64,000 nt of DNA from Dryocosmus kuriphilus. Lineage: Eukaryota; Arthropoda; Insecta; Hymenoptera; Cynipidae. The notes under the pieces are model-generated. The model made no database searches. It worked only from the letters and a program-made list of their open reading frames with translations, and was not told where the DNA came from. The stretch lies in assembly GCA_038277395.1 (NCBI GenBank), contig CM076193.1, positions 77,290,198 to 77,354,197 of the forward strand, given 5' to 3'. The position numbers and the translations under genes are program-made. Positions within the stretch are counted from its first letter, which is position 1; the number at the start of each line of letters is the position of its first letter. This document shows, piece after piece, positions 24,598 to 36,894 of this stretch.

Positions 24598-25721
24598 CGT
24601 AGATTCAAACAATGCTTTAAAAAAAATGTAAGGTTATGTTTCTGTACAGATTATACATCGTCTATTTTACCTGCAAGTTATGAATTGAATAAAAACCAAA
24701 TTAATGATTTTTCAACATTAATACATTAAAAACTTAATTGAATTTACATTCACTATCACTGTTGCTGAATTTTGTAATGAACAAATTCAATTATATGCGA
24801 ACAAAATCAAAAGCAAATACACGTGCACGGTATTAATACTGTGTGTGCTGTGAAATAAGACGAAGAACACCTAACCTAACTAAGTATATTTAAAGCGCCA
24901 AATTCAAAAAAAAAATTGAACCCCAGAAGACAAAGTTTGTAGACCTGAACACCAGAATCTACACCTTGTGATATGCACCCTTTTTTCCTAGTAAAATATG
25001 ACCAGAAAAATAGTGTGGTCGGCAGGGTCATGCACAAGGCAATCTGAAGTAACCCCAAAATTTAAGAAAAACCGATAACTCTAAACCAAACTCGACAAAA
25101 GACACGCGTTAAACTCCAAAACTTCACCCAAAACGATAAGCAACAAAATATAAGCGATAAACAATAGAGCTCAAAAGAAACCTTTCTTAAAATGATAAAC
25201 CGCGGGCGCCAGTCCTTTCTTGGGACAAAAGTTACTGGACCTCAGATATAAATTTTTGCCACCTAGCTCAGTCTCTAAAAATATAGATTAAGGTAGAGGG
25301 GGTGATTCTTGTACTCAATTAACATAGCCCAGATTAAAATAAAATTAACAATTTATTGAACATCGGGTAAGTAGACCTCGAAATTATAATAGGCTAATAA
25401 CAAATTGGAAAGTTTACATTTAAAATTCTACATAGGATTCCGGTAAAAGGAATAAGTCAATCAGAATTAGCGAAATTAACAATACAGAAAGAAAAAAAGA
25501 AACAAATTCAGACACAAAATCGGTGGGTTAATGCTAATTTTGGTATGATAAAGATTCCTCGACAGCAATAAATCAAAAGTAGAAAAATGCTAATATCCCT
25601 GACCCTAAGTAGAAATATGCCGTGATATCACAAAAAAATGTATACAATTTCAACAATAAATAACGACTGACGGACATAATAACAAAAAATCGCATGAGTC
25701 TCATTAACACTGTGGACGAAA

Positions 25722-25744
25722 GGGGGGGGGGGGGGGGGGGGGGG
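25722..25744 (+). repeat. Poly-G tract (23)
   Basis: Uninterrupted G run within the foldback spacer. Confidence 0.8.
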
Positions 25745-26174
25745 TGTAGCGACAGGAAGAAAGTTCCGGACTCCAAAATGAGTGTTCAGCGAGTAATTTC
25801 CTAACGCAAAATTAGGCTATAATAAAAACAGGGTGATTATTCAATGCAGCGAAATTAACATGATAAAACAAATTAAGCAAGGTCAAAATAAAAGTTAGCC
25901 GGAGTTGGTGTGAGAAAAGGGGTACGATACATCTATAAATGGGATACATTCTGAAGCAATAAAGGAGGTTATTATTACTTATGCGGTTAAATTACTAAAA
26001 TTAGGAACAATCAAATTTACATTTCTCAGACACGAGGGGACACGAGGCGGGGACACAAGGTTCGAGAGGCACGATATTGTGAGTCATGATGTATCGTATG
26101 AAAGTAAATTTCGACCATAAAATCATGTACGTTAAAGAAAAGGGTTCAAAACACGTCGGGGTCTACGAAAAGGG

Positions 26175-26259
<85 letters not shown>

Positions 26260-26283
26260 CATATATATATAAATATATATACT
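26175..26283. repeat. (TA)n microsatellite
   Basis: About 105 bases of alternating T and A with a few C or A interruptions. The ORFs with Tyr-Ile repeats on both strands are artefacts of it. Confidence 0.9.
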
Positions 26284-27614
26284 CAGCGATATAATATAAA
26301 AAATACCAAGAATACAGACAGAATCCACCCTTCGGCACTCCATGATTCGAACAAATTAGCAGTACATGGCAACAAGGTCAAACAGGGAAAATACAGGGGA
26401 CGACAAATCAGAAATGCACTTCGCTAGAAGAACTGAATAGTACGGCCAAGGAACCGAGAAGGTATTTCTGAAATATGGATACACTTGGCTGTACTATGAT
26501 AAAATATTCAGTCTTACCTTGCAATAAAAGCGGGGAAAATCGGAGCGTGGAACGGGACGAATTCTTAAAAGCGATGTGACACGTCGGTGTACAGGAAGAG
26601 ATTGTTCACAAATTAGAATTTCCTAAGCTCGACGACGCGTGCCCGCTTGGCGAAAACCGGGGGAACATAGGGTGATATGGTAAGGATACCGAACGTCCGA
26701 ACGCACGAGTGTGAGAGAAATCGCGCGGAATCCGCTCTCCTAATTGGTCTATTGACACGTCGCCTGTCCTTCTCTTCACGAAGTCTTCCATCCTTCCGAT
26801 TCTGTCCGACAACCGCTGAGAATTTAGCCCTTTCCTTGTCTTTCGGAGAAGATCCGTGGATCTCGAGAATTGAAGGCCGGGGAAACGGCCGGATCCTTAA
26901 AATGTGTCCATTGTAAGTGTCACTGGACCTCGAAAATAATAAAATTCAAAACAGCAATTTGTTCTACTTCTCAATTTCAAAGAGAACTAACCAAATCATT
27001 CAACTCTAGTACTCTAGAGAGAACTACCAAAATCATCCTACCCTATTATTTCAGGGAGAACTACCGAGATAAATTTTTGTAGCCTCACCCTTCCTCACTG
27101 GTACTGGTGCCTGGGTCTTGGAGGGTGATTCTACTCTTCAAGTCCTCAGCCGGAACTTGCCAAGCATATTGGACGGCGATAACTGCCTCCTTCCTTCTTC
27201 TTCAGCTGGAACCTCGCCTGGCATCTTTGAAGTTGAAGGTGACGTAGCGATAAATAAACCAAATTTGAAGACATGCGTGAAGGTCTCCTGACTGATAAGA
27301 AGCCTTGCCGTATGGGAGGTGACGACGAATCCTTTTTTGAAGACACAATGTAGAGCGGCGGGAGCTCTCAACTCATTAATTCGGGGTTGTTTCGTGGGAT
27401 CGAAGGTACCCAGGCGCATATAAACAGAGAAAGTGTGTCGAAAGAAATAATTAGAACAATTTATATGCAAATAAAAATATCAAGGAGTGCCGAATCTACC
27501 TTCTGTGTCAAATCGCGTGTTTACAAAAATGCAAAATTAAGGGTACCGGTCAAATGTTAGTTATAAAAACAAAATTTGGGATGTGCAATAAAATTGCGAC
27601 ATCACAATCTTTAT

Positions 27615-28189
27615 TATAATATTTTAATAAATACTTAGGAATAATATACTTAAATTCAGATAAATATGATCTTATACTCAAGATAATTCCAGGAGATGAC
27701 GTTCATACCGTCCATCCTGGACCCCCAAACCCCCCGAGTAACGAGTTTCAACTAATTATGTTAGAAATTTACATAAAACTCTAGGAGTCGACGTTCATAC
27801 TGTCCACCCTGGACACCAGGTACTTTGAAGACCATTACCGTCGCGATATTCGTGTTTAGCGACCCCAAAAACCCCCGAGTAACGAGTTTCGACTAATTAT
27901 GTTAGAAATTTACATAAAACTCTAGGAGCCGACGTTCATACTGTCCACCCTGGACACCAGGTACTTCGGACACCGTTGCCGTTGCGATATTCGTGTTTAG
28001 CGACCCCAAAAACCCCTGAGTAGTAAAACTGGACTTATTTCCATGAATATTTACCGAGTTGTAAATTTTTAAATTACTGTCTCTTCGAAATATACTTCTA
28101 AAATGCATATTTTTTATGCAAAAATGCATTTTTTTCTCATTGATCATTTTAAGTCACAAAGTTTGTGGACGCTCTCACGAATCGAACGC
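27615..28189 (-). repeat. Right arm, three ~130-bp tandem units
   Basis: Reverse complement of the left arm with one extra unit. The 81-codon ORF (27902-28147, minus) matches the left-arm ORF at 79 of 81 residues. Confidence 0.7.
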
Positions 28190-28501
28190 TGCTATAGTGA
28201 AGTTAGCAGCAGAGACATGCTTACGCGTAACCCCATATCTTTTATTCAGTCGTACCAACGTAAAGACATATGAAAATTGCTTTCGTCAGCTCAGCTGATC
28301 AACTTTTGCATCTGTAGCTTATTTTTATTCGCCCCACGGGGCGAAAACGCAACTTTCGTTCTGCCAGCTGATTTGTGTTCGATTCGTCAAGAATCGGTCA
28401 TTTTCGTATCGCTCGAGAGGCAGCAAAAGCCAAGCATGTACCCAGGGCGGGGGCTGAGAGGCCTGAAGCCCCCCCCCCCCCACCCCCAAGCCCCCCCCGC
28501 G

Positions 28502-28534
<33 letters not shown>

Positions 28535-28784
28535 AAATTCTGTAAAATGCGAAAAATCTAGCACATTTCAAATGAAGTACAGCTGTAAAGAAATAACAAA
28601 ATTGAAAAATAGGCGAGAAATCGGAATTACGCCCGGAGTTACGCATTCGTGAGCTCCTTGTTCCGTGAACTCTGCGAATCGGACGAATCGTTAAAGTTCT
28701 GCTGTCAAGTGTACAAGTTTTAAAATGTCATAACAAGCTATATAATTACGACCAAAATAGCCATATTTCACTCAATTCATCAAA

Positions 28785-31656
28785 ATGAAACGATCTGGGC
28801 GTCAACAAAGCATTGACTCTTTTTTCAAAAAACAGGAAAAGAGTGAGACAGAAGGTAAATAATATCAATTGTTTGTCGGGAAAACAACACGAATAATAGT
28901 GAATTATGTTATGAAAGTTAATTTTTTAATTATTTTATTTTATTAACTGCTGGTCAGTCTTCTACATAAATAAGACAAGCCGGCAAAATTCGACAAAAGT
29001 CCTGAACCAGAAACGAGACATTATGTACCCGAAGGATTTTAAAGCGCTGAATCCGAATCCGGACTCAGAATTTACCCTATACGTCATGTTACTAAGATAA
29101 CCTAACCTGAATGTGCGAAAAATGCGATTTTTGCTATATTCAGGGCTATGTGACATCGCGAATAAATTTTTTCCCCAAAAACCTTGTTACGCCATTTCAA
29201 AGAAGCACTCTGTCACGATTATAGCTTTACAGGTTGGGATTCTATGTATTCACATGTATGTGGATACATCCCTATAGAAAAACTTTTCTTGAGCGCAAGA
29301 ATAATGTTTTTGTCAATTTGAAGTTAGGAAATTTCGGTAACCTGACATAAAGGATAAATTCTGAGCCCGGATTCGGATTCAGCGCATCAAAATCCTTCGG
29401 GTACGTATTACTTACTACGTAATGTTTCGTTTCTGGTTCAAAAATTTGTCGGCCTGTGTAATTGAGAAATGTTATCTTACTCAAAATTTGTATTATATTT
29501 TTAAATCCATAATGCACATATACAAATTATAATTAAAATGATTTTTAAATTTCTCTTTTGAATTTGAAGATATCTACAGATAAATTTTTTTGTATTTTGA
29601 TAGTTTTCAAATGAAAAAAAGTTTTAATGAAAAAATCTTGAGTAATTTTAAATCGTATAAAAGGAGTCAAATAATTAAATTTTCAAAAAAAGATAAAAAT
29701 TTATTAAAATCAATCAATATCTTTACGTAATTCAGTGACCAAAAAAATGTATGTTAATTGCCCAAAATTAATTGAAAATAAAAAGTTTTTATAGCTGTTG
29801 ATTTATTGATTACAGAAGACAACAATGCACAAAATTCACAAAATGAAACATCGGAAGAACTACATCTATCCATTCAATCTCCTACAATGCCAACATCTGG
29901 TGCGTATTATATAGTATAAATTTATGATAAAATGATGGTGGCAATAATAGTATATTACATGCCGGGGAGTGAAATGAATTGCGTGTAATTAATTTTTTCG
30001 AACAAAATTTGCTTGTAGAAAAACAAAATCCTCATCTCAAAGTTGCTGTGCAATCTTAATTTGAGTGCGTGTGAGTCAAAAAACCTTGTCGACGAATGTG
30101 CCGCACTTTGTCAAGCTGAAATATTTGAGATTGGAATCGTGGACAAATCTCGTCTTGATGTTAACATTAAAGGACTTATACTAACGTCAGTTTTGTCACC
30201 TAAACAACCGTTCTCTTACCCAATGACAGAAGGAAATAACCAAAGAAGATGTTTCCAAGAAAAATGGTTAAAAGATTTCCCTTTTCTTGCCTATTCTAAA
30301 GAGGAAGATGGTGTTTACTGCAAGCCATGTTGGATTTTTTTTCACAATGGAGTCGGTAAAGGAGGCCATGAAAATCCTGGAAAATTGGTCACCAGCTGTT
30401 TTAAAGTTTGGAAAAAAAGTCAAAGAAATCTTTACCAGACATGCAAATAGGGAATACCACAAAGATTGCTATTTATTAGCTACTAACTTCCTCGAAGTTG
30501 TCTCAGGAAAACGTCAAGATATAATTTCTGTGTTGGATGCTAAGCGAGCTAGAGAAATAGAAAAAAAGAGAGCTTCACGTAGTTCGAAATTGCCTCGGAG
30601 TTGTAAAGGAAGTGATCAACTTGTTCAGAAATCACGCTTACGCGAACAAAATTCTTCAAGATGCAATTCAAGAATTCGTACCAGAAAGTAAAAAGAAAAG
30701 ACTAACTGGGTCGTGTGAAACCAGATTCATCGAAAGAGAGGACAGTATTTTAACTTTCGTCGAACTTTTCGAAGTGATTTGCATTGGACTGGAGAAAATT
30801 TCTGGAGATACTTGGGCTATTTCAAAATCAGCATCTTCACTTTTTGCAGCTGTTCAAAAGAGTGAATTCATTGTGAGCTTGCTTTTTTGTGAAAGATTTT
30901 TCAGTTTTACTCTCCCTTTGTCCGTTCTTCTCCAAGAAAAGTCCCGCGATTTTTCATCAGCTGTAGAACATGCAGAAACGGTAGTGAATACACTCAAAGA
31001 CGAACGGAAAAATTCTGAAACAATTTTCAAGAAAATTTTTGCAGCGGCTGAAAAGCTTGCAGAAGATGTGTTCAGAATGCAACTCGAAGTCGAAGCAAAC
31101 CGCCCGTGGAAACTATCGAACTGATTGTGTTGAAGCATACTACCGGTATTTATAGTCTTTATTCCATACATTGACACTCTGATTCTGAATTTGTCAGAGA
31201 AATTAATTCAAAATGCAGGCATTTTACGAAGCTTTCAAATACTACTTCCTGGATACGCTGCGAATGAAAAAGCGGAGGACTTGAATAATCTTTCTTTATA
31301 TTTTGATGATAGTGTCATTTTCCGTGGTAAAGACCGAGTACAGTATGTGGTGTAAGCGAGCTGCATTGCTGGACAAAGACATCGAGGTTCTAGAGGTGTT
31401 GGAAAAATGTGATGGAGCCTATTTTCCAACTATTAAATATCTTCTAACAATTCTTGCTATGATGCCAGTTACGACTGCAAGCATAGAAAGATCTTTTTCG
31501 ACTTTGAAACGAATCAAGACGTTCTTGCGCAGCGTTATGGGCGACGAAAGACTGAGCGCACTTGCCACACTTTCAATACATTGGGACTACAAAGTGGATC
31601 CTGACAAAGTCCTTGATATCATGGCAGCGAGAAAATTTCGACGTCTGAACTTGTGA
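28785..31656 (+). pseudogene. hAT (ZMYM1-like) transposase 2, with exons and an internal deletion
   Basis: Exon 1 (28785-28854) begins MKRSGRQQSIDSFFKKQE and ends at GGTAAAT. Exon 2 (29816-29899) follows TTACAG, reads EDNNAQNSQNETSEEL and ends at GTGCGT. Exon 3 starts after TTGTAG at about 30019. It holds the TTF-type zinc finger (YCKPCWIFF) at 30043-30450, shifts frame near 30430, and continues HANREYHKDCYLLATNFLEV. The central catalytic region is deleted near 30590. After it come ANKILQDAIQEF, KKKRLTGSCETRFIERED and, at 31303-31656, the dimerisation domain (TTASIERSFSTLKRIKTFLR). The missing core makes it inactive. Confidence 0.85.
28974..29457. mobile_element. MITE in intron 1 of the hAT gene
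   Basis: Inverted arms of about 130 bases (about 28974-29115 and 29320-29457) share AAGGATTTTAAAGCGCTGAA-like sequence; their outer ends read AGCCGGCAAAATTC and the complement GGCCGACAAATTTT. The centre is about 200 bases and noncoding. Confidence 0.6.
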
Positions 31657-31868
31657 ATTGATGCGTTATTGTACATGTATTATGGATTTATTGTTTATGT
31701 GAACTATACATCATGAAAAAACACGTAAAAATGCCGATTATTTATGTGTCATAAATAATAGCTTTCTTATTTGATAAAGAACATGTTTAATCGTTGAAGT
31801 ATTGAATAAATATTAAAAACTTGACCGTTTGAACTTGCTGAATTAATTACGAGTAAAAATCACCTTAG

Positions 31869-31896
31869 CCCCCCCCCCCCCCCCCCCCCCCCCCCC
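31869..31896 (+). repeat. Poly-C tract (28) at the hAT right end
   Basis: C run directly inside the right terminal motif of hAT element 2. Confidence 0.85.
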
Positions 31897-31915
31897 GAAC
31901 GAAATTCCTGGGTAC

Positions 31916-32566
31916 GTCCTTGGCGAAAGCCACATTTTCGTTGCGCGTGTCATGAGAAATAACTTTTTAAAGCTTCCCAAGTGTTACGCCCTTTCATGTA
32001 ACGAATGTTTTTGCCGAAAAAACTCACAACTGAGCCGAGAACGCTAGTTTTTTCGAGGGTTTTTTGACTCTTAGAGAGAAGAAGACGTTAAGAAAGTATG
32101 GAGTGGTCAAAAAAGTGCGGTTAAAAATATGTAAAGAACTCGTGCTGGTCGTGAAAAACGGGAAGAAGTGAGGGGAATATGAAAGGAGGAAGGTAGGGGG
32201 GGGTGTTTCAGGAATCTCGCCACGCGCGTATCGCAGAAACAATGTGGTGGTTTTCTTATGGCAGCCGTCGTCGATATTTTACAACGGATATTTCACCCTG
32301 TCCTCGCCTGATTCTCAGAATTTTTTTTACTGATACTTTTTTTATTATTTACAACGAAAGGTTTCCACAAAAGTGGAAGCTTGTTATTCTCAATTAAAAC
32401 ACAGATCTTTAATTATGTATAATAAGTGTGGAAAAATCGTATAGTATATGCAATGTTAAATAAAAATAATAAGCAGTCAGGAAATAGCATTTTTATAGAA
32501 ATTCTAATTGGCATTTAATATATTTTTTTAAATTTTATTTTCTTTTACAATTATAATGAAAACATA
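31916..32566. other. Unassigned interval
   Basis: No gene or repeat end recognised. A short G run lies near 32196. Confidence 0.35.
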
Positions 32567-33285
32567 CCCGAGTAAAAATTTTTCGTCTGGGAAAATAGAA
32601 CCTCCCAGAGGCTAAACTTTTGCCAGACTTCTGACAGACAAGTATCTCAGGATTATGAAACGATCCCAGACAAGTTTCCCAATACCCAGTGGATATTTGG
32701 ACAACTACCTGGAAATCGACTAGCTTTTATAATTTCTTGCAAATTATTATTTATATTTATTTATGAATTTCTCATTAAATATATTTTATCATCATAAATC
32801 ATATATTATATTCTTCTGGAGTTGAATTTTAAAACGATGTCTGTTTTGGTGTATCTCATTCCGTTTACGAGAAACATTATATTTATTCCAATTTTAAGCT
32901 TTTTAAGAAAAACTTTAGAAATCTGAAATCGCTGAAACTCGTGGCTTTTGAATTTCTAGCTTTCGCAATGGTAATTTCAAAACTTAAAATTTTTTAAATT
33001 TAGTTTTTAATTACAGCTAGACATGGTTAGTGATATGTCCAGCAATGTCTGGATTATATATTTATAATATCTGGCATTGTCAGATATGTGTTTAGCATGT
33101 CTGGCATCTCGTTTTTTTTTCGAAATTATAAATTCAAGTATCGCAACCTAGAGTCATAAACCGAGCTAGACGTTTGCTAGACATAAGTCTGTCTTCTGAA
33201 ACAATCCCAGATATGCTAGACATACCAGACAAAGCCTAAACTTTTCCCAGTTATTTACCAGATGAAAAATTTTTGCTCAGGTGGG
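32567..33285. mobile_element. MITE of ~0.72 kb
   Basis: The left end CCCGAGTAAAAATTTTTCGT pairs with the right end (complement of ATGAAAAATTTTTGCTCAGG). The interior has repeated CCAGACAAGT and GTCTGGCAT-like words and no ORF of note. A truncated relative is at 23255-23475. Confidence 0.6.
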
Positions 33286-34533
33286 ACCAAAATTGTCTAT
33301 AGCTATATCATAAAATCACCCTTATTTTACCTTATGTAGGATTACTCACGTCATTTTTAAAGCGAAATGTGAAAAATTTCCAAACATAAAAAGTAATCTG
33401 CTCATGCAAATATAATTTTCATAAGATTGTACGTTTCTAAATTTGAAAGATTCTCAATTTAAATATTTAAACTTTTGTAAGTAGCATTTAGAATCATCCG
33501 ATTGTATTGCTCTAGGGCTTAAACTTGATTCTTTAACGTAAATTTTGAAAAAATCGAGAAGCTTTTTCACATTTCAAAAAAAGCTTTCCACTGAACCATC
33601 CTGTCATACAAGCAACTGATGAATTCATCTTAATCAAATTGCGTATTGTAATACGGTAAAGAAATAATCATACATCCTGTCTCTGTTTTCGACAATATCC
33701 ACCGCAGTCCGGAAATCGGTGAACTGGGTTGATTGACGACAGAAGAGTTGTCGTCGTTTCCGAGGACACTTGTGGACCGCAAGCAACAACATGTGATATT
33801 TGCCCTACTACCACCTGCTACTACAAAAATAGTATATCCAAATAAAGAAGATTTAGAACTTATCTAAACCAAAAATATCTTTTAACGTCCAATATCAAAA
33901 TTCAAGTAAAAAGTTTTTAATTAAAAAGCAACTCCGTGATCAAATTTCGACCAATCAAACTAGAAACTTGAAAAGGCTTCTAGCAAAATTCAAACAAGAA
34001 AAAAAAAAAAAGAGGAGGAAAAAAGAAGGCAACCAACCTTCCTTCTTTCCCTTTTCCTCGCCTTCTTTTGTTTCTACTTTGTTTAAAAACCTAACCAAAA
34101 ATCAATTACAAACCATGCAGCCAACGTCTTGATGCTCATGCAGCACCCTTGTCAAGGCAAAAAAAAAGAATAAATTATATATAATTAAAAATAATATCAC
34201 CCAGCCAGCTCTTTGAGGTCGCCATGATGTTCTTCCACCTTTGAGACCTGACTAATGTAAGTAATAAGAAAATAATAGACACAATAATAAACCTTATACC
34301 TGAAAAGGTATAGGAAAACAAGCACGCACTGGCCCAGAAACAAAGAGCACCAATACAAAAGCAAATTAAAATCCAGAAAAATAAAGACAAAAAAAAAAGA
34401 ATTCATGGAATTTAAACTCGAAATCTAATCTGTCATACCATCAAAACAACCATTTAATTTATCTAAATCAGTGTTTAAATTTATAGATAACTCCTTTTGT
34501 TTTTTAATATAAAGCATTTACATGAATCCTCTC

Positions 34534-34537
<4 letters not shown>
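33286..34537. other. AT-rich interval, nothing recognised
   Basis: Includes a purine-rich A/G run near 34003-34030. No supportable ORF. Confidence 0.35.
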
Positions 34538-34600
<63 letters not shown>

Positions 34601-35401
34601 GTGGTTGAGGAGGGGAAATCTTGCATAAGACACGCCAGTTCGGGTAGTGTCGGATTCTTACCGACTAAAACCCCTCCCCCTGGCGCTCAGACTAAGTCCA
34701 TTGTGCCTTTCCATTTATTTTTAACAGTTGAGATACTGATATCTACAACTGTTGTGTTCTTCATTGCTGAGGGGCCGTCCCCATTAGGGCCGTCCTCCAT
34801 TCGCGATGAATTAGATGAAGATCCCCCAGGGAGATCCTCATTTATTTTGTTTTCTGTGTTCGCCCTATTGGGCCCCACGTGAGAAGCTGGGGATTTAACG
34901 GACTGCTCCCTGCAGAGCCCCGCTTGCAGAGAGAGGGTCTGAATACTAAGGGATCTGACCTGATATCCCTAAGTCTCCGTTTCGACACCTCCCTCAAACT
35001 TCCCCATGCCCGTCTCAATTGAGGGGGCAAACCGGAGCATTCAGGGATTTGGTAACCCTGGTGCCATTCAGCCCTCCACACGGTGATCACATCTTAGCTT
35101 GGGAGCATGAGGACTCGCGCCTTCGACATTCCAAGAGGCTTTGCAATTACCCCTGGAAAGATCGCTTCTTGATCAGGGTCCCGCAGACCAGAAACCCCCA
35201 GTTCCCCAGAGCAGCCGTATCTTGCGATACAGTTCCTCTAGTTCACCTACTTTAGGTCGCTCATCCGATTAGACCCCTAAGCCCTCCCACCAACTACAAG
35301 GTCATGCGTTCCCCAGGGAGGGTCTCTTACTCTTATCATCCTCATAATGCAAAATCTGAACACCGTCCCAATCAAAAAAAAACATTCGGCACATTCCTTA
35401 G
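34538..35401 (-). mobile_element. Probable non-LTR retrotransposon 3' region (or derived SINE)
   Basis: A run of 62 T (34538-34599) is followed by a sharply different, GC-richer sequence, as expected for a poly(A)-tailed element inserted on the minus strand. Just upstream of the tail in that sense, GTCGGTAAGAATCCGAC (34649-34665) can form a hairpin, a feature of several R1-like 3' ends. Minus ORFs of 63 and 82 codons (34687-34878, 34842-35090) lack reverse-transcriptase or endonuclease motifs, so only a 3' or deleted part is present. It stops at the mariner insertion. Confidence 0.5.
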
Positions 35402-35403
35402 TA

Positions 35404-36353
35404 CGAGGCACGTCCAGAAAGTAAGTGTACTCAATTTATGTAGGCTTCAAAGAAAATTTATTAAAACAAAGACATAGTTGGTTATACTTGTACATATGTA
35501 AGTTATTTTTCGACATAGTCACCATCCCTCTCGATGCAAGTGGTGAGCCGCGGGATCAATTTTTTTATGCCTGCCTCGAAGAAGTCTCCCGCCAGCTCTT
35601 TCGCCCACTTCTCCACCTTCCCCTTCACCTCCTCGTCCGTTGAAAACTTGTTTCCACCTATGTGCACCTTCAGGGAAGTGAAGAGATGGAAATCTGAAGG
35701 GGCCAGGTCAGGGGAATACGGGGGGTGGTTCAAAACGTCCCATCCAAAAGAGTCCAGGAGTTGCTTCGTGGCGTTGGCCGTGTGAGGTTTGGCATTGTCA
35801 ACTGTTTTGGGACCCACCTCGCAGACAATTTCCGATATCTGAGAGTTTCTGTGATTGTTTCGTGCAACAGTGATTTGGAAATTTGCGGAAACATCGCAGA
35901 AAGATCATCTAACGTCAATCTGCGGTCGTCACGGACCGCAATCTCGATTTTTTCCACAAGTTCGTCAGTCACAATTGAAGGTCTTCCGCTCCTCTGATCG
36001 TCATGCACGGAAGTATGGTTATTTTTAAATTCGCGACACCACTTGTACACAATCGTACGATTCATAGCTCCATTACCGTAAACAGTTTTCACTTCATTAT
36101 AAATCTCAACTGGCGCTTTTCCCTTCACAACGAGGTAGCGAATGACGGCGCGAATTTCGCACTTGGCGGGAGATACGATCGACATTTTTCGCGAGAGATG
36201 CTATTGCGTCAAGAGTTTTCAACACACTAACCTCAGATTGGTCTAGTTTTAAAGGGGAGGAGTCAGGCTACGCGGTAGTGTTGCCAACATGTTGAAAAAG
36301 TATTCCCTACAGCTGTGAGAGTACCAGGACACTTACTTTCTGGACGTGCCTCG
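35404..36353 (-). mobile_element. mariner element, internally deleted (~950 bp)
   Basis: Terminal inverted repeats CGAGGCACGTCCAGAAAGTA (left) and the complement of the right end agree and are followed by AGTGT. TA flanks both sides (35402-35403 and 36354-36355). At 950 bases it is about 350 shorter than a full mariner, and the loss lies within the transposase. It belongs to a different mariner lineage from the 11-kb copy, judging by termini and transposase. Confidence 0.9.
35503..36185 (-). pseudogene. mariner transposase with a central deletion
   Basis: The 151-codon N-terminal frame (36185 to 35730) carries the paired helix-turn-helix region: EIRAVIRYLVVKGKAPVEIY, then WCREFKNNHTSVHDDQRSGR and LSARWVPKQL. 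It then jumps out of frame to a 104-codon C-terminal frame (35817 to 35503) with VDNAKPHTANAT (second Asp block) and YSPDLAPSDFHLF (third Asp block). The first catalytic block (usually GDETW-like) is missing. It cannot encode active transposase but keeps both ends for mobilisation in trans. Confidence 0.85.
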
Positions 36354-36894
36354 TATGTCTAGCAAGAACACTACAATAAGAATCTTTCAAACGTACATCA
36401 CCCCCCCCCCCCCCCCCCAAAACTTTAAAGAGGGAAAAAAAGTTTGGCGGCTTTACAGGTCAAAAATGTACCTCTTCGCGGGCACATTCTCATCGCGCGC
36501 GAAGTATGAGCGCGCCTAGGGCGCGCGTCTGTTGAAACTAGCGCTTCGATACGTTATTTACCTCGCGATACGCGCTCGGTGTTTGTAAATCTCCCTACAT
36601 TTGTACGTATAGACCTTTCAAAATTAAAGATTGAACTATTGATCAGTGAGATTGGTAATTTTGAATTTTTTGTTAAAGCTCTTTCGACTTTAACAAATAC
36701 ATTCTCATCACGTGTCTCGCGCTTCGCATTCAAATAAAGTTTGTCCAAAATGTGACATTTCTGTTGGAGTTTGAGTGAAAATAATATGTTTTTATTTTTA
36801 GTAACATTTTACACAATTAAAACAAAAACTATGAGTCCTATGAAAAAATGGTAAGCAAGTATGTAAACCTTTTTGAGATGAATAATTTGTTTTC

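Larger units (their letters stand above)
24598..27614. other. Foldback spacer
   Basis: Low-complexity AT-rich DNA with a GC-richer portion at about 26520-27460. ORFs there (for example 27138-27470 minus, 110 codons) show no recognisable domain. It may hold an unrelated decayed insertion. Confidence 0.3.
24108..28189. mobile_element. Foldback element with ~0.5-kb arms of tandem units and a 3-kb spacer
   Basis: The left arm (24108-24597) and right arm (27615-28189) are reverse complements starting GCGTTCGATTCGTGAGAGCG. Each arm has an outer segment with an 81-codon ORF and then tandem ~130-bp units containing ACCTGGTGTCCAGGGTGGAC. There are two units on the left and three on the right, so the arms changed copy number after they formed. 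The spacer (24598-27614) carries a poly-G tract and a TA microsatellite but no transposase. Confidence 0.7.
28436..31915 (+). mobile_element. hAT element 2 (ZMYM1-like) with C-rich ends
   Basis: The left end reads ATGTACCCAGGGCGGGGGCT, then poly-C (28469-28533 with interruptions). The right end has poly-C (31869-31896), then GAACGAAATTCCTGGGTACG. The GTACCCAGG / CCTGGGTAC pair is a short terminal inverted repeat. A clear 8-bp target duplication was not found, so the exact ends are uncertain by some bases. The interior carries a spliced hAT transposase relic. Confidence 0.7.

Noticed and set aside
26086..26427. 113-codon ORF with Tyr-Ile repeats
   Set aside because: It is the translation of a TA microsatellite; both strands give the same kind of ORF.
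26600..27470. GC-richer segment with ORFs of 68-110 codons as an LTR or host exon
   Set aside because: No LTR ends, no second copy in the window and no domain; left as foldback spacer.
28277..28646. Pro-rich and Gly-rich ORFs around 28.3-28.6 kb
   Set aside because: They are produced by poly-C tracts at the hAT end.
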